Shown: positions 6,481-16,765, counted from the stretch's first letter. The stretch: DNA of 64,000 nucleotides from Apilactobacillus waqarii (GCF_019061205.1 NZ_JAHQYH010000005.1:1-64000), one strand, 5' to 3'. Made by a program: numbers and translations. Notes: generated by a model from the sequence alone, not told the origin.

Positions 6481-6828
6481 TTTTAATAAGTCTAAATCCA
6501 TCACGTTTAAAATGTTTGTGATAATCACAATCCAATTCATAACTACCAATTCAAGATTAACGTCAGGAGTAAGCATGCAGGCAGCAAAGAAGACTAAGAC
6601 TAGAATTCCTAAAAAAACTTCCTTTGCTAGTATGCTTCTCAAAAAGAAATTACAGATAATTTGAATTAAGTAGCATAGAGCGAGGACAAAGAATAGTAAG
6701 CCGATCATAACGGCATTTTCAATGTCGATACCATCAGAAAATGTGTATACCATTCCGGTCGCCATATATAAGGCCACCAGGAAGAATTCGCAGATTGAGA
6801 TGATAATCGCGGCAATCTTACTGTTCAT
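6472..6828 (-). CDS. Hypothetical four-helix membrane protein
   Basis: This 118-residue protein has four hydrophobic segments (about 5-27, 37-66, 70-86 and 91-110) and a short acidic loop (SDGIDIEN) after the first. No known domain was recognised. ATG 6828 has TGGAGT upstream. It is monocistronic, with a terminator folding over its stop codon. Its layout is similar to the 120-residue protein at 1758-2120. Confidence 0.55.
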   Translation of the reverse strand: MNSKIAAIIISICEFFLVALYMATGMVYTFSDGIDIENAVMIGLLFFVLALCYLIQIICNFFLRSILAKEVFLGILVLVFFAACMLTPDVNLELVVMNWIVIITNILNVMDLDLLKFK

Positions 6829-6937
6829 TTCATAACTCCATTTTTTAAACTAACAGTATAAAATAATACTATTTGCAACAAAATACGTCAAGTTGTTGCT
6901 TTTTATAGTATAAAAATTTTGTTATAGTATAATGTGA

Positions 6938-7267
6938 TTATTCAAAAGATAAATCAAGGAAATATTTACCGAGGTCTAATATATGACTGGTAGAAATCCA
7001 GACGTCGTTAAACGCCATGGAGCTTGTATCGGTCATTTCACTGAAGTAATCCAAAAGGTGACTGTTTTCTTCTAAAAATGATCTATTCATGCGGTTAGCA
7101 CGAATCCGATTTTTAGGGAAGAAGAGGTCAGGATTACCGACAGCAACATCGTCTTGAATTAGCATTTGGATGGCGTTGTTGTACTTATTATTATTAATGA
7201 TGACCTTGTCAGGATTGTTTTTAACAAACGTCAAGACGTTTCTTAATGCATCAGAATTACTTCCCAT
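6938..7267 (-). CDS. Hypothetical protein, 109 residues
   Basis: This soluble, Asn-rich protein (INNNKYNNAIQMLIQDD, then FFPKNRIRANRMNRSFLEEN) has no transmembrane segment, signal or recognised motif. The start is set at ATG 7267 because AAAGGAGT lies just upstream; an upstream ATG at 7309 would include that ribosome-binding site in the coding region. It is transcribed divergently from the ABC exporter pair and could share its promoter region. Function unknown. Confidence 0.55.
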   Translation of the reverse strand: MGSNSDALRNVLTFVKNNPDKVIINNNKYNNAIQMLIQDDVAVGNPDLFFPKNRIRANRMNRSFLEENSHLLDYFSEMTDTSSMAFNDVWISTSHILDLGKYFLDLSFE

Positions 7268-7399
7268 AGTATTACTCCTTTGTGTGTATTTAATAAAAGG
7301 GTAATGCAATCCCTTTTAAAATCAACGAGTAGAGTATATAATAATCTTTTGAATTTTAAAACGGCAATTACTAAAAAATCGTTCGGAGTGAATGTAAAT

Positions 7400-9133
7400 A
7401 TGATAAAACTTGCTAAGAAGTATTTAGTATGGTGGGCAGTTGTTGCAGCTGTCCTATTTATGGTTGTACAAGTCTCATGTGACTTGTATTTACCAACCGT
7501 TACTTCTAACTTAATCGATAAAGGGGTCGCTCAAAATGATATTAACTATATCTGGACTCAAGGTCTTAAGATGTTAGGAGTTGCGTTTATCGGGGTACTA
7601 GCAGCAGGGGGTAATATCTTCTTTGCTGCCACCCAATCCCAAAAGATGGGTAAGAAAATTAGATCAGCTTTATATCGTAAGATTATTTATTTAGCTGACC
7701 AAGACTTGGATAAGTTTGGGGATGCATCATTGATTACTAGAAATACCAATGATGTTGTCCAAATCCAAAACGTAATGATTCAAGTATTAAGAATGATGGT
7801 AATGGCACCAATTATGTTAGTAGGTGCAATGGTATTGGCCTTTGTTAAGAGTCCACATCTTACCGTTGTCTTCCTATGTGCATTAGGTGTCTTATTAGTG
7901 TCTGTATTTGTCATCATGTCATTTGCCGGACCTCTATTTAAGAAGTTACAAGGCCAAACAGATAGATTGAACTTGGTTTTTAGAGAAGGACTAACCGGTG
8001 TTCGTGTTATTCGTGCATTTAACCGTGATCAATATGAACAAGACCGTTTTGACAAGTACAACAACAAGTACGCTAAGACAGGAATTAGAGTCTTCATGCT
8101 TACTTCTTTAATGTTCCCACTTATGACTTTCATCCTAAGTGGAACCAACGTTGGAATCGTATGGTTTGGGGCCAAGATGATTTCTACTAACTCACTTGCT
8201 GTTGGTAACTTGGTATCATTTATGACTTATGCTACTCAAATCTTGATTAGTTTTATGATGCTTTCAATGCTTTTTGTATTTATTCCTAGAGCACAAGCAT
8301 CTGCAAGTCGTATCAACGAAGTATTAGACGTTAACGATTCAATCGTTGATGCTGATGAAACTGTTGAACCAAAATCTGATACTGCTAGTCTTTCATTTGA
8401 CCACGTGGACTTCAGATACGGTGACAGCAAGAAGTTAGCACTTCAAGACATTAACTTCTCAGCTAAGGCCGGTCAAACCGTCGCCATTATTGGTGAAACT
8501 GGTTCTGGTAAGTCTAGTTTAGTTAACTTGATTCCGCGTTTATACGACGTTTCAAATGGTGAAATCAAGATTGATGACACTCCAATCAAGGATATGTCAC
8601 AAAAAGAACTTCACAAGTTAATCTCAATCACTCAACAAAAGGCAGTCCTATTCACCGGTACTGTTAAAGAAAACATGATGTATGGTAATGAAGATGCTAC
8701 AGATGATGAAATCTGGCATGCACTAGAAGTTGCTAAGGCAGCTGACTTCGTTAAAGAAGAAGGCGGATTAGACACCCGTGTTGAACAAAACGGGGACAAC
8801 TTCTCTGGTGGACAAAAACAACGTTTAGCAATCGCTAGAACTATTCTAAAGAACGCTGACGTTTATGTATTTGATGACTCATTCTCAGCACTGGACTTCA
8901 AAACCGATGCCGAATTAAGACAAGCATTGAACAAGGATGAAAAGATTCAAAGCGCTGTAACAGTGATTGTGGCCCAAAGAATCTCAACAGTTGCCGATGC
9001 TGATGTCATCTTGGTATTGAACAATGGTAAGGTCGTTGGATCAGGTACTCACGCAGAACTATCCAAGGATAACCCATATTACCGTGCTATCTTAGACTCA
9101 CAAATTAAGAAGGGAGATGACGATCGTGCATAA
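7400..9133 (+). CDS. ABC multidrug-type exporter half, degenerate-site subunit
   Basis: The 577-residue protein has six transmembrane helices (about 10-310) fused to a nucleotide-binding domain. Walker A is GETGSGKSS at about 365-373, and the signature SGGQKQR is intact. Walker B is followed by Asp (Asp492-Asp493) instead of the catalytic Glu, and the H-loop His is Gln526 (VAQRIS). Loss of catalytic Glu and His marks the degenerate site of heterodimeric exporters such as LmrCD or YheI/YheH. The start is ATG 7400 with GGAG upstream; the long upstream open frame lacks a better start. It overlaps the next gene by 8 bp, so the two are probably translated together. The substrate is unknown; lipids, drugs or peptides are all possible. 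Confidence 0.85.
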   Translation: MIKLAKKYLVWWAVVAAVLFMVVQVSCDLYLPTVTSNLIDKGVAQNDINYIWTQGLKMLGVAFIGVLAAGGNIFFAATQSQKMGKKIRSALYRKIIYLADQDLDKFGDASLITRNTNDVVQIQNVMIQVLRMMVMAPIMLVGAMVLAFVKSPHLTVVFLCALGVLLVSVFVIMSFAGPLFKKLQGQTDRLNLVFREGLTGVRVIRAFNRDQYEQDRFDKYNNKYAKTGIRVFMLTSLMFPLMTFILSGTNVGIVWFGAKMISTNSLAVGNLVSFMTYATQILISFMMLSMLFVFIPRAQASASRINEVLDVNDSIVDADETVEPKSDTASLSFDHVDFRYGDSKKLALQDINFSAKAGQTVAIIGETGSGKSSLVNLIPRLYDVSNGEIKIDDTPIKDMSQKELHKLISITQQKAVLFTGTVKENMMYGNEDATDDEIWHALEVAKAADFVKEEGGLDTRVEQNGDNFSGGQKQRLAIARTILKNADVYVFDDSFSALDFKTDAELRQALNKDEKIQSAVTVIVAQRISTVADADVILVLNNGKVVGSGTHAELSKDNPYYRAILDSQIKKGDDDRA

Positions 9134-10952
9134 TCATGGAAAAGGAAAAGGCGCAAAAGCAGAAAACTTCTGGTCAGCAACATGGCGCTTAGTGAAGTAT
9201 GTTAAACCATGGATGCTAGGAATCATCTTCACATTAATCATGGCAATTGCTGCTGTGGTACTACAAATTGTTACTCCTAAGATTTTAGGGGAAGCTACAA
9301 CTGAAATTTACAAGGGTGTTATGAAGGCCTTTGTGATGAAGAAACAAGGCTTACACGTTTCTTCAATTCCAATCGATTTTACAGCGGTTGGTCATATCCT
9401 AATTACAGTTGCTTCATTATATATCTTGGCTGCGTTATTCAACGTTGGTCAACAATTCATTATGACTTACGTTTCTCAAAAGGTTGTTTACCAATTGAGA
9501 AAGGATTTGAAAGCTAAACTGGAACGTTTACCAATCTCATACTATGACACTCATTCCAATGGGGATATCATGTCTAGAATGATCAACGATATGGATAACA
9601 TTTCTACAATGCTTCAAACCAACTTAACGCAATTCATCACCAGTGTGCTTCTATTCTTTGGTGTGCTATACATGATGTTAACCATTAGTTTCTCACTAAC
9701 ATTGGTTGCTATCTGTACACTTCCATTGATTGGAATCATTGTAGGTGTAGTTGCTCCTAAGTCACAACGTTTCTTCAGTAAGCAACAAAGTCACTTGGGT
9801 GATGTTAACAGTCAAGTTGAAGAAAACTTTGCTGGTCACACCATCATCAAGACTTTCAACCGTGAAGAAGAAGCCATCAAGCAATTCGAAGAACAAAACG
9901 ATAAATACTACAGCTACGCATGGAAGGCTCAATTTGTATCTAGTTTTATGTTCCCATTAATGAACTTCGTTAAGAACCTAAACTACGTTTTCGTAGCCAT
10001 TTTTGGTGGAATTAAGGTAGCCGCTGGTGCCGTTACTTTAGGTAATGTTCAAGCATTCCTACAATACGTCAACATGTTTAACCAACCAATCACCAACCTA
10101 GCTAACTTAACGAATACCATTCAATCAACTATCGCATCTGCTGAACGTATCTTTAAGGTCTTAGATGAACCTGAAATGCAAGATTCAGATGTGAAGTTGG
10201 CACATGAAGAAACTAACGACAAGATTAAGTTTGAAGACGTTAACTTCAGATATGTTGAAGACACTCCTTTAATTAAGGACTTCAACCTAGACGTTCCAAA
10301 GGGAACCACAGTCGCTATCGTTGGACCAACTGGTGCTGGTAAGACAACCATCATCAACTTGCTAGAACGTTTCTACGATATCGATTCTGGATCAATCAAG
10401 CTAGATGGTGTTGATACTCGGGAATACTCACGTAGTGAACTTAGATCACACATCTCAATGGTGCTACAAGATAGCTGGTTATTCACTGGTACCATCTTCG
10501 ATAACATCAAGTATGGTAATGCTAACGCTACCGATGAAGAAGTATATCAAGCAGCTAAGGAAGCTCAAGCAGACGAATTCATTGAAAAGTTACCTGACGG
10601 ATACGATACTGTATTAAATGAAGCAGCATCAAACGTTTCTCAAGGTCAACGTCAATTAATCACAATTGCACGTGCATTCCTAGCTAACCCAGAAATCCTA
10701 ATCTTGGATGAAGCAACTAGTTCAGTTGATACTAGAACCGAATCACTAATCCAAGACGCAATGGACCGTTTGATTCAAGGACGTACTAGTTTCGTTGTTG
10801 CCCACAGATTATCAACTGTGCAAAATGCGGAAAAGATTATTGTGATGAACCATGGACAAATTAAAGAAACTGGTAACCACAAGTCATTAATGGAACAAAA
10901 TGGTTTCTATGCTGACTTATACAACTCACAATTTATTGGTAACAATTTATAA
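9126..10952 (+). CDS. ABC multidrug-type exporter half, catalytic subunit
   Basis: This 608-residue partner of the preceding gene has six transmembrane helices with a long extracytoplasmic insert near residues 45-75. Its nucleotide-binding domain has Walker A GPTGAGKTT (about 400), Walker B ILILDEATS with Glu529, and H-loop His560. The signature is VSQGQRQ, the variant usual in LmrD/YheH-like halves. The consensus Walker B and switch His are thus in this half, complementing the degenerate half upstream. GTG 9126 is preferred over ATG 9117 because AAGGGAG (9109-9115) then has a spacing of 10 bp. A serine hydrolase gene follows 16 bp later. Confidence 0.86.
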   Translation: MHNHGKGKGAKAENFWSATWRLVKYVKPWMLGIIFTLIMAIAAVVLQIVTPKILGEATTEIYKGVMKAFVMKKQGLHVSSIPIDFTAVGHILITVASLYILAALFNVGQQFIMTYVSQKVVYQLRKDLKAKLERLPISYYDTHSNGDIMSRMINDMDNISTMLQTNLTQFITSVLLFFGVLYMMLTISFSLTLVAICTLPLIGIIVGVVAPKSQRFFSKQQSHLGDVNSQVEENFAGHTIIKTFNREEEAIKQFEEQNDKYYSYAWKAQFVSSFMFPLMNFVKNLNYVFVAIFGGIKVAAGAVTLGNVQAFLQYVNMFNQPITNLANLTNTIQSTIASAERIFKVLDEPEMQDSDVKLAHEETNDKIKFEDVNFRYVEDTPLIKDFNLDVPKGTTVAIVGPTGAGKTTIINLLERFYDIDSGSIKLDGVDTREYSRSELRSHISMVLQDSWLFTGTIFDNIKYGNANATDEEVYQAAKEAQADEFIEKLPDGYDTVLNEAASNVSQGQRQLITIARAFLANPEILILDEATSSVDTRTESLIQDAMDRLIQGRTSFVVAHRLSTVQNAEKIIVMNHGQIKETGNHKSLMEQNGFYADLYNSQFIGNNL

Positions 10953-10968
10953 TTAGGTGATGAAGACG

Positions 10969-11967
10969 ATGAAATATAATAAGACGGAATTGGCGATTCA
11001 AAAGTTAGTCGACGATGGGGTTGTTCCCGGTGTTAACTATGCATTTATCGATGAAGATGGCACTCAACGTCATTTAATCGGAAACAAACAACTAGTTCCT
11101 AAAGAGGTGCCTTTAGACGATGGTCATTTGATTTATGATATGGCATCCTTGACCAAGGTTGTTGGAACCACGATGGTAATTTTAAAACTATCCGAAGACG
11201 GTAAACTATCACTAGAGGATTCAATCAGTGACTATTTACCAGAATGGCAATATCCAGAAGTGACAGTGCGTAATCTAATTACCCACACTTCAGGAATTGA
11301 GGGCTACATTCCACATCGTGATCAACTAGACCATGATGAACTAATTAAAGCTTTGTTGGGATTGAAAGCGGGTGCTGGTTTAAACCATGAAATGCACTAT
11401 GCCGATGTCAACTTTATCTTCTTAGGATTAATTGCTAAGCAGGTGACTGGCAAAGCCATTCAACCTTTAATTGAGGAAATGGTCTTAAAACCATTACACA
11501 TGGTAAACAGTTCATTTCATCCTGATGCCAAGAAGTCTGTACCAACCACATACGATAAAGAACACGGGATGTTACAAGGCCATGTTCATGATCCAAAGGC
11601 ACAAGTATTAGGAGAAGACTGTGGTTCAGCCGGACTATTCAGTAATATGGATGACTTATTGTTGTTTGTGGAATCAGTATTGAATCCAGATGACAATCCA
11701 GTTCTAAGTTCTGACACGGTCCGTGGTTTTTACACCGATCAGACTAAGCATGACTTAGGCCGAAGCTATGGATTTGAAAGAATTAATTACGAGGGGATGC
11801 CATTTATCTGGCAATCTGGTTTTACTGGAACCTTTATCGTGATTATTCCTGAAAAGAAACACGCTATGGTATTTCTATCCAACCGCATTCATCCAGTATC
11901 ACCAAACGAATATTATATTGAACGTCGTAAACCTTTGATTGAAACCTATTTAAACGAAAACAAATAA
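10969..11967 (+). CDS. Serine hydrolase, class C beta-lactamase/PBP-like family
   Basis: This 332-residue protein of the Beta-lactamase (PF00144) family has the SxxK pair Ser60-Lys63 (MASLTKV), a Tyr144 motif (YADVN) in place of YxN, and a C-terminal WQSGFTGT in the place of the HxG/KTG box. No signal peptide is seen, so it is probably cytoplasmic or esterase-like rather than a secreted beta-lactamase. ATG 10969 has AGGTG at 9-bp spacing. It follows the exporter genes closely and ends at a terminator, so it is probably in their operon. The substrate is unknown. Confidence 0.8.
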   Translation: MKYNKTELAIQKLVDDGVVPGVNYAFIDEDGTQRHLIGNKQLVPKEVPLDDGHLIYDMASLTKVVGTTMVILKLSEDGKLSLEDSISDYLPEWQYPEVTVRNLITHTSGIEGYIPHRDQLDHDELIKALLGLKAGAGLNHEMHYADVNFIFLGLIAKQVTGKAIQPLIEEMVLKPLHMVNSSFHPDAKKSVPTTYDKEHGMLQGHVHDPKAQVLGEDCGSAGLFSNMDDLLLFVESVLNPDDNPVLSSDTVRGFYTDQTKHDLGRSYGFERINYEGMPFIWQSGFTGTFIVIIPEKKHAMVFLSNRIHPVSPNEYYIERRKPLIETYLNENK

Positions 11968-12003
11968 AAAAAGACGGATACTTAAAGTATCCGTCTTTTT
12001 GTT
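11965..12003. terminator. Bidirectional terminator between hydrolase and gatD
   Basis: AAGACGGATAC (11971-11981) pairs with GTATCCGTCTT (11987-11997), with A run and T run on either side, between convergent genes. Confidence 0.85.
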
Positions 12004-12005
12004 TA

Positions 12006-12716
12006 TCAATATGATTCGGAAACGTCAATCTTTTCTTGAGCAGAGAAGTCATCGTTAGGGTAACGACGCTTCAACGCCTTGATTAAGATGTGTTTTGCGA
12101 TGATGTTGTTTCTAGCTAGAATAGGACCGTGGAAGTATGTGCAGTAAACGTTTTTGAAGATTGCGCCTTCAGCTTGATCGGTACCATTATTACCGTAACC
12201 TTGTTCAACGTCACCTAATGGACGTTCACCATTTCCAGTGTAAGTAACACCTTGGTGGTTTTCGAAACCGTGGTAAACTTCACCGGTTTCCTTGTTTTTA
12301 ATCTTGATGTCACCGATGAAGCGGTTGTCATGTTGTTGTTCGGTGTAGTGGTCTAATACGCCGATACCTGGAATCTTGTTTCCTTCAGCATCAATGTAGT
12401 ACTTACCTAGAAGTTGGTAACCACCACAGATAGCTAACAAGCAACCATCTGAATCGATGAACTTTTTGATTTCATCTTTTTTAGTTTGGAAGTCTTTTGA
12501 AACAATGCTTTGTTCAAAATCTTGGCCACCACCGAATACGGCGATGTCATAGTCATCAGACTTGAAGTCTTCGTCTAAACTAACGACTTGTGATTCAACG
12601 TTGATGCCCATTTTCTTTCCATAGTATTTAAGAACTAAGATATTTCCTAAATCACCGTAGGTATTCATCAAATCACCGTATAGATGGGCAATGTGTAATG
12701 TATATTCTTTGGTCAT
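12006..12716 (-). CDS. gatD: Lipid II isoglutaminyl synthase, glutamine amidotransferase subunit GatD
   Basis: The 236-residue class I glutamine amidotransferase-like protein (CobQ/CobB type) has its nucleophile Cys97 in AICGGYQLLG and the catalytic His196 in TYFHGPIL. It supplies ammonia to MurT, and together they amidate the alpha-carboxyl of D-Glu in lipid II to D-isoglutamine at the inner membrane face, which is needed for transpeptidation. The start overlaps the murT stop (TAATG), indicating translational coupling. The assignment is secure from the motif set and pairing with murT. Confidence 0.93.
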   Translation of the reverse strand: MTKEYTLHIAHLYGDLMNTYGDLGNILVLKYYGKKMGINVESQVVSLDEDFKSDDYDIAVFGGGQDFEQSIVSKDFQTKKDEIKKFIDSDGCLLAICGGYQLLGKYYIDAEGNKIPGIGVLDHYTEQQHDNRFIGDIKIKNKETGEVYHGFENHQGVTYTGNGERPLGDVEQGYGNNGTDQAEGAIFKNVYCTYFHGPILARNNIIAKHILIKALKRRYPNDDFSAQEKIDVSESY

Positions 12717-14065
12717 TATTCCATACCTCCCTTAATGTAACCTTTTTCTGCAAAGTCTTTTCTTAATTGAAGCATTGCAGTGTAGGTAGCTAGGATGTAA
12801 ACCTTCTTAGTTGGTAGAGTAGGGATTTCTTCGACTACCTTTTCTAGGTTAGGTTGAACTTCATGGATGTTTTCATCCACACCGGCAACCTTAAATCTAA
12901 AGGTAATGTCCTTGTATCTTTCACCACCAGTGATGAACTTCTTGATTGGCATCTTGGTGAAACGTTCGAATTCACCGTCCCAAATCCAACTAGTGTCAAT
13001 TCCGTCAGCGTAGTTGGCGTTTAGTAGACAGATTAGTGAGAAGTCATCTTTTTCCTTTGAAATGGTATCGATAACTTGGTTTAGACCAACAGGGTTCTTA
13101 ACCAATACTAATGTAGTTTCCTTACCATCGATATCGATTAATTCTTGACGACCAAAGACACGTTCGTTGGCAGTAAATGCGTTAGCGATGTCTTTTGGAT
13201 CAACGTCTAAGAAACGACCCACTGAATAAGCGGCTAGGGCATTGTAGATGTTGTATACTCCACCAATACCGATTGATAGGTCTTGGCCATCGACAGTGAA
13301 GTCAGATGAGTTAGGAGTTAATGCACCTAGCTTAGTTAATTCATGAGTTAGTTCTGGGCGCTTGAAGCCACAGTGTTCACAGAAGTAGTTACCTAAGTTG
13401 GCGTAACTGATGTAGTGGTAGTGCAAGATGTTTTGACATACTGGACATAAGACACCATCAGTATTTGGTTCCGCCTTGAAGTTTTCGCTGTCATCATGAT
13501 TCTTGAATCCGTAGTAAATCTTTGGATTTGGTAAATCAACGGAGTTAAAGATTGGTGCATCACCGTTAGCAATGATAGTAGCTTCTGGAGCTAGTTTGAC
13601 ACCATCAATAATCTTCTTGTAGGTAGTGTAGATTTCACCATAACGATCCATTTGATCACGGAAGATGTTAGTGAAGACAAAGGCGATTGGTTTAACGTAC
13701 TGAGTTAGTTTAATAACGTTTGCTTCATCAACTTCCAAGACAGCAAGTGGACGGTTGGTCTTAGGGTTTTTAGCTTTTAGGAATGTAGTTACTAGACCTT
13801 GCTCCATATTTGAACCAGATGGGTTAGTAACAACGTTTTGGTATTTTTGTTTTAGCACTTGAACAGTAAGTGCAGTGGTTAGGGTTTTTCCGTTAGTACC
13901 AGTAACCACAATAATGTCATAGTTTTGACCTAGATGTTTTAAAATCGCTGGATCAATTGCGGTGGTAATCTTTCCAGGAAGAGAACTTCCCCCGTTCATA
14001 AAGGTATGTAAAAACCAGTATGAAGACTTACCAGCAAAAGTCGCAAATTCGCTTCTTATAGACAT
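12716..14065 (-). CDS. murT: Lipid II isoglutaminyl synthase, Mur ligase-like subunit MurT
   Basis: This 449-residue protein has a Mur ligase central domain with ATP-binding TGTNGKT (about 55-61), four zinc-ribbon cysteines inserted in it (207, 210, 229, 232) and a C-terminal DUF1727 domain. These are the defining features of MurT. It activates the D-Glu carboxylate of lipid II with ATP and accepts ammonia from GatD. It is the first gene of a two-gene operon; ATG 14065 has AAGGAG upstream. The promoter lies in the short divergent gap shared with tdk. Confidence 0.94.
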   Translation of the reverse strand: MSIRSEFATFAGKSSYWFLHTFMNGGSSLPGKITTAIDPAILKHLGQNYDIIVVTGTNGKTLTTALTVQVLKQKYQNVVTNPSGSNMEQGLVTTFLKAKNPKTNRPLAVLEVDEANVIKLTQYVKPIAFVFTNIFRDQMDRYGEIYTTYKKIIDGVKLAPEATIIANGDAPIFNSVDLPNPKIYYGFKNHDDSENFKAEPNTDGVLCPVCQNILHYHYISYANLGNYFCEHCGFKRPELTHELTKLGALTPNSSDFTVDGQDLSIGIGGVYNIYNALAAYSVGRFLDVDPKDIANAFTANERVFGRQELIDIDGKETTLVLVKNPVGLNQVIDTISKEKDDFSLICLLNANYADGIDTSWIWDGEFERFTKMPIKKFITGGERYKDITFRFKVAGVDENIHEVQPNLEKVVEEIPTLPTKKVYILATYTAMLQLRKDFAEKGYIKGGME

Positions 14066-14235
14066 TGCTTGTACTCCTTAATTAATTAATACACAAAATT
14101 TTATCATACTTTACTATTATAGACCGAATAATTGCATTATTTCAGTAAAATGATGTAAATTCTTTGGAACTGTCGAAATTAATTCATAAATCAGCTATAA
14201 TAATAAATGAAAAAATACAGAAAGCGAGTTTAATC

Positions 14236-14820
14236 ATGGCACAACTATATTATCGCTACGGGGCAATGAACAGTGGAAAGTCCATTGAAATCATCAAAGT
14301 TGCTCATAATTATGAAGAACAAGGTAAATCAGTCGTAATCATGACAAGTGCATTGGACACAAGGGAAGAAAGAGGTACTGTTGCATCCCGAGTAGGATTA
14401 AGCAGAGGTGCACATGTGATTGAAGCGGATTCTGATTGCTTTGAAATGGTCAAAGAAATTGACCCAGATGCTAGTTGTATCTTAATTGACGAAGCCCAAT
14501 TTTTAACTAAGGCTCACGTCTTACAATTAGCGAAGATTGTCGATGAACTATCGATTCCAGTAATCGCGTTTGGTCTAAAAAATGACTTCCAAAACAAGTT
14601 GTTTGAAGGATCTGAAGCGTTATTGTTATATGCTGACAAGATTGAAGAAATGAAGACTATTTGTTGGTTCTGTGGTCGCAAGGCTACAATGAATCTTCGT
14701 TTCCATGACAATCAACCAGTATATGAAGGTGAACAAATTCAAGTAGGTGGAAATGAATCATACTACCCAGTATGTCGTAAGCATTATTTCAACCCACCTT
14801 TGGACGAAATGGGAAAGTGA
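14236..14820 (+). CDS. tdk: Thymidine kinase
   Basis: The 194-residue type II thymidine kinase has Walker A GAMNSGKS (9-16), the DEAQF Walker B-like motif and paired CxxC/CxxH zinc-binding residues in the lasso region (CWFCGRK and the C-terminal CRKH). It phosphorylates thymidine for dTTP salvage. The longer frame upstream is rejected: ATG 14236 begins the conserved [15 protein letters not shown] and has an AAAGCGAG ribosome-binding site. A TATAAT-like box lies near 14197. It is followed 10 bp later by prfA, the standard lactobacillus order. Confidence 0.95.
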   Translation: MAQLYYRYGAMNSGKSIEIIKVAHNYEEQGKSVVIMTSALDTREERGTVASRVGLSRGAHVIEADSDCFEMVKEIDPDASCILIDEAQFLTKAHVLQLAKIVDELSIPVIAFGLKNDFQNKLFEGSEALLLYADKIEEMKTICWFCGRKATMNLRFHDNQPVYEGEQIQVGGNESYYPVCRKHYFNPPLDEMGK

Positions 14821-14830
14821 GGAATAATTA

Positions 14831-15913
14831 ATGGATGAAATATTTGAAAAGCTGCAATCAGTAGTTGATCGATACGATGAACTAAACGAATTGATCAGTG
14901 ACCCAGAAGTTATCGCAGATACAAAACGTTTCATGGAACTATCTAAAGAAGAAGGTAGTTTAAGAGAAGTTGTTGCTGCTTACAACAAGTACAAGGACGT
15001 AGTCTCTCAACTAGAAGACGACAAGGCCATGCTTGCTGAAAAGCTAGACGATGACATGAATGAAATGGTTAAGAGTGAAATTAGTGAACTAGAACCACAA
15101 AAGGCTGAACTTGAAGAACAAATCAAGATTATGCTATTACCTAAGGACCCTAATGATGACAAGAACATCATCATGGAAATCCATGGTGCTGCTGGTGGGG
15201 ATGAAGGTAGTCTATTTGCTGCCGACCTATACAACATGTACATTCGTTACGCTGAAAGTCAAGGCTGGAAGACATCAATCATTGATGAAAGTGACACCGA
15301 AGTTGGTGGATTTAAGGAAATCGCCATCATGATTCAAGGTGATAACGTATATTCTAAGTTGAAGTTTGAAAACGGTGCTCACCGTGTTCAACGTGTTCCT
15401 TCAACCGAATCAGCTGGTCGTATTCATACTTCAACTGCTACTGTTGGTGTTATGCCGGAAGCAGAAGACGTTGACTTAGAAATCGATCCAAAAGACATCA
15501 AGACCGATGTTTACCGTGCATCTGGTGCCGGTGGACAACACGTTAACAAGACTTCTTCAGCGGTTAGAATGACCCACTTGCCTACAGGTATTGTTGTTGC
15601 TATGCAAGATGAACGTTCACAACAACAAAACCGTGCTAAGGCAATGCAAGTGTTGAAGTCACGTGTATACGATTATTACCAACAACAAGAAGAAGATAAG
15701 TATGACGCTGAAAGAAAATCAGCCGTGGGTACTGGTGATCGTTCAGAAAGAATTAGAACTTACAACTATCCTCAAAACCGTGTTACTGACCACCGTATTG
15801 GTTTAACAGTTAACAAGTTGGATAAGGTTATGAATGGTGACTTAGAAGATATCATTGACGCATTGATTCTATCTGACCAAACCGAAAAGTTGGAGCAACT
15901 AAAGAATGAATAA
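14831..15913 (+). CDS. prfA: Peptide chain release factor 1
   Basis: The 360-residue class I release factor carries the GGQ peptidyl-hydrolysis motif at 234-236 (GAGGQHVN) and the [14 protein letters not shown] region typical of RF1. It terminates translation at UAA and UAG in the ribosomal A site. Full length, no frameshift. The 3' end overlaps prmC by 8 bp, and PrmC methylates the GGQ glutamine, so the pair is functionally and translationally coupled. Confidence 0.97.
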   Translation: MDEIFEKLQSVVDRYDELNELISDPEVIADTKRFMELSKEEGSLREVVAAYNKYKDVVSQLEDDKAMLAEKLDDDMNEMVKSEISELEPQKAELEEQIKIMLLPKDPNDDKNIIMEIHGAAGGDEGSLFAADLYNMYIRYAESQGWKTSIIDESDTEVGGFKEIAIMIQGDNVYSKLKFENGAHRVQRVPSTESAGRIHTSTATVGVMPEAEDVDLEIDPKDIKTDVYRASGAGGQHVNKTSSAVRMTHLPTGIVVAMQDERSQQQNRAKAMQVLKSRVYDYYQQQEEDKYDAERKSAVGTGDRSERIRTYNYPQNRVTDHRIGLTVNKLDKVMNGDLEDIIDALILSDQTEKLEQLKNE

Positions 15914-16748
15914 TATGACTTATTTTGAAGCCCAGAAAAGGGCTTCTTTTCTTATCTCCGAAAAAAATCTAGATGAGGAGACCGCCAAGCTATTCTTAAT
16001 GGAGATGTTTGGTTTCGATAATACCCACTTACTGTTGCATTATCGTGACGAAATGAAACAAGAAGACGTTAAAAGATACTTTGATTGGATTGACCAATAT
16101 CTAAATGGCCAACCAGCTCAATATATCATCGGTGAGACAGAGTTTTACGGTAATCGTTTTAAAGTCGATGATAGAGTCCTAATTCCACGCCCCGAAACAG
16201 AGGAATTAGTAGAGTGGCTATTGACTGATTTTGCTGATCAAAAAAAACTAAAAGTGCTCGACATGGGAACTGGAAGTGGTGCAATTGCTATTTCCATTAG
16301 CAAGGAACATCCAGACTGGCAGGTAGATGCTGCTGACATCTCCGCAAAAGCCTTACAGGTAGCCGGTTTGAACAATGAAATGAACAAAACGAACGTTAGG
16401 TTCATCGAGAGTGACTTATTTAACGCAATAACCGAAGATTATGACGTGATTATTAGTAATCCTCCTTATATTTCCGAATATGAAATTAAGTATATGGATG
16501 AAAGTGTCATAGAACACGAACCAAAAGAAGCATTGTTTGCAAAAAATAATGGCTTATTTATGTATCAAAAAATCGCGGATTATATTAAAATAAAGAAGGA
16601 CACTGTACACGGCAGTTTATATCTCGAAATTGGGTTTAAACAAACTGATGCAGTAACCGAGATTTTTACCGGATCCATTCCAGGATGCGAAGTCACTAGT
16701 CGTAAAGACTTCTTCGGTAATCCGCGAATGATTCGAGTTAAGTATTAG
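15906..16748 (+). CDS. prmC: Release factor glutamine methyltransferase
   Basis: This 280-residue SAM-dependent methyltransferase has an N-terminal helical PrmC domain, a SAM-binding motif ([14 protein letters not shown]) and the catalytic NPPY at 185-188. It N5-methylates the GGQ glutamine of RF1 and RF2. The start overlaps prfA; ATG 15906 has GGAG about 10 bp upstream, with a second ATG at 15915 as alternative. It lies in the tdk-prfA-prmC-sua5 operon. Confidence 0.95.
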   Translation: MNNMTYFEAQKRASFLISEKNLDEETAKLFLMEMFGFDNTHLLLHYRDEMKQEDVKRYFDWIDQYLNGQPAQYIIGETEFYGNRFKVDDRVLIPRPETEELVEWLLTDFADQKKLKVLDMGTGSGAIAISISKEHPDWQVDAADISAKALQVAGLNNEMNKTNVRFIESDLFNAITEDYDVIISNPPYISEYEIKYMDESVIEHEPKEALFAKNNGLFMYQKIADYIKIKKDTVHGSLYLEIGFKQTDAVTEIFTGSIPGCEVTSRKDFFGNPRMIRVKY

Positions 16749-16765
16749 GGGGGATGTATTTATAT

